Of a DNA stretch of 64,000 bases, positions 63,598 through 64,000 are shown one piece after another. Numbering within the stretch: the first letter of the stretch is position 1; every line of letters starts with the position of its first letter. This DNA is from Legionella_A sp963772805. GTDB lineage: Bacteria > Pseudomonadota > Gammaproteobacteria > Legionellales > Legionellaceae. The notes below the pieces were generated by a model. The model did no database searches. It had not been told where the DNA came from and saw only the letters and a list, made by a program, of their open reading frames with translations. The translations under genes were made by a program, and so were the position numbers. The stretch lies in assembly GCA_963772805.1 (NCBI GenBank), contig CAVYYU010000003.1:186001-250000 (forward strand), in the 5' to 3' direction.

Positions 63598-64000
63598 ATG
63601 ACAATAAATGTACTTGGATATGCAGCACCGTCTGCTAACGCCCCTCTCGCTCCTTACCGCTTCGAGCGCCGTGAACCACGGATAGATGACGTGGTAATTG
63701 AGATTCTCTACTGTGGAATATGTCACTCCGATCTGCACCAAGTCAGGGATGATTGGGGTAGGGGTATTTATCCTATGGTGCCTGGTCATGAAATCATTGG
63801 TCGTGTCCTCAGTGTGGGGACTGGAGTCAATAATTTTAAACCAGGTGATCAAGTAGGTGTCGGTTGTATGGTTGATTCGTGCCGACAATGTACGTCCTGC
63901 AATCAAGGGCTGGAGCAGTATTGCGAACAGGGTTCAACGTTAACTTATAACTGTCTTGATCGACATGATAAAATGCCCACTTTTGGTGGTTATTCTCAGA
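63598..64000 (+). CDS. zinc-dependent alcohol dehydrogenase, 5' part (continues beyond window)
   Basis: The first 134 codons of a medium-chain dehydrogenase. The catalytic zinc motif CGICHSDLH gives the first Cys and the following GHEIIGRV gives the His. The structural zinc segment CRQCTSCNQGLEQYCEQG follows, then FGGYSQ. The pattern resembles the NADP-linked cinnamyl-alcohol/YahK-type aldehyde reductases. ATG 63598 has GGAAAG just upstream. The nucleotide-binding domain lies past the window. It is divergent from srkA. Confidence 0.9.
   Translation, partial: MTINVLGYAAPSANAPLAPYRFERREPRIDDVVIEILYCGICHSDLHQVRDDWGRGIYPMVPGHEIIGRVLSVGTGVNNFKPGDQVGVGCMVDSCRQCTSCNQGLEQYCEQGSTLTYNCLDRHDKMPTFGGYSQ

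Noticed and set aside
1..64000. CRISPR arrays, rRNA genes or a plasmid-type origin
   Set aside because: No regularly spaced repeats with unique spacers, no rRNA and no iteron cluster were seen. The 18-bp tandem at 36854 has only two units without spacers.

Overview
The window looks like a chromosome segment of an AT-rich gammaproteobacterium, most plausibly a Legionella/Coxiella-type (Legionellales) intracellular lineage. This is inferred from the housekeeping gene order (fmt-def divergent from lysM-dprA-smg-topA), from the high load of insertion sequences and IS-split genes, from an ankyrin-repeat, effector-like gene, and from the protein flavour overall. No rRNA or other species-defining marker is present.

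Layout. 1-6500 is conserved core: fmt (runs off the left edge), def, a LysM protein, dprA, smg, topA and a cold-shock gene. 6962-8717 is the first of two identical-looking IS3-like elements. 8881-14948 holds a degenerate GGDEF/EAL membrane protein, panD, a 56-residue lipoprotein gene, a fused E1 alpha/beta 2-oxoacid dehydrogenase and a glutaryl-CoA-type acyl-CoA dehydrogenase. 15109-29809 is a 14.7-kb integrative island in the 3' end of tRNA-Pro(GGG). It has a tyrosine integrase next to the distal att copy, near-identical 24-bp repeats just inside both ends, RhuM, two small DNA-binding regulators, a DUF3987-type primase/helicase gene split by a 3.3-kb IS21-family element, an HGGxSTG-like protein, a lipoprotein and a NERD-domain protein. 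29810-34000 is a relic zone: an integrase tail, a cyclase-family gene split in its metal motif by an ISAs1-family element, and an IS5-like element carrying a frameshifted GIY-YIG gene between roughly 60-bp palindrome-rich ends. 34142-39528 carries a coiled-coil/class III adenylate cyclase operon, a patatin phospholipase and an APC-like permease. 39646-40844 is an IS407-type IS3 element.

The most distinctive part is 40940-52327: an FkbM methyltransferase and an ATP-grasp ligase on the minus strand, divergent from a methyltransferase and a 2811-residue polyketide synthase. The synthase reads KS-KR-ACP-KS-KR-ACP-C. It has no acyltransferase of its own (trans-AT type) and ends in a condensation-like domain in place of a thioesterase. 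An ankyrin-repeat gene follows, split exactly in frame by the second IS3-like copy (52915-54670). 56330-62098 is a tripartite RND efflux operon on the minus strand, possibly an exporter although nothing proves the link. srkA and the start of a zinc alcohol dehydrogenase close the window.

Four IS insertions were resolved to the base by their target duplications (3, 5, 10 and 4 bp for the IS3-like, IS21, ISAs1 and IS407-type elements). In three cases excision in silico restores one continuous reading frame, so the host genes were intact until recently.
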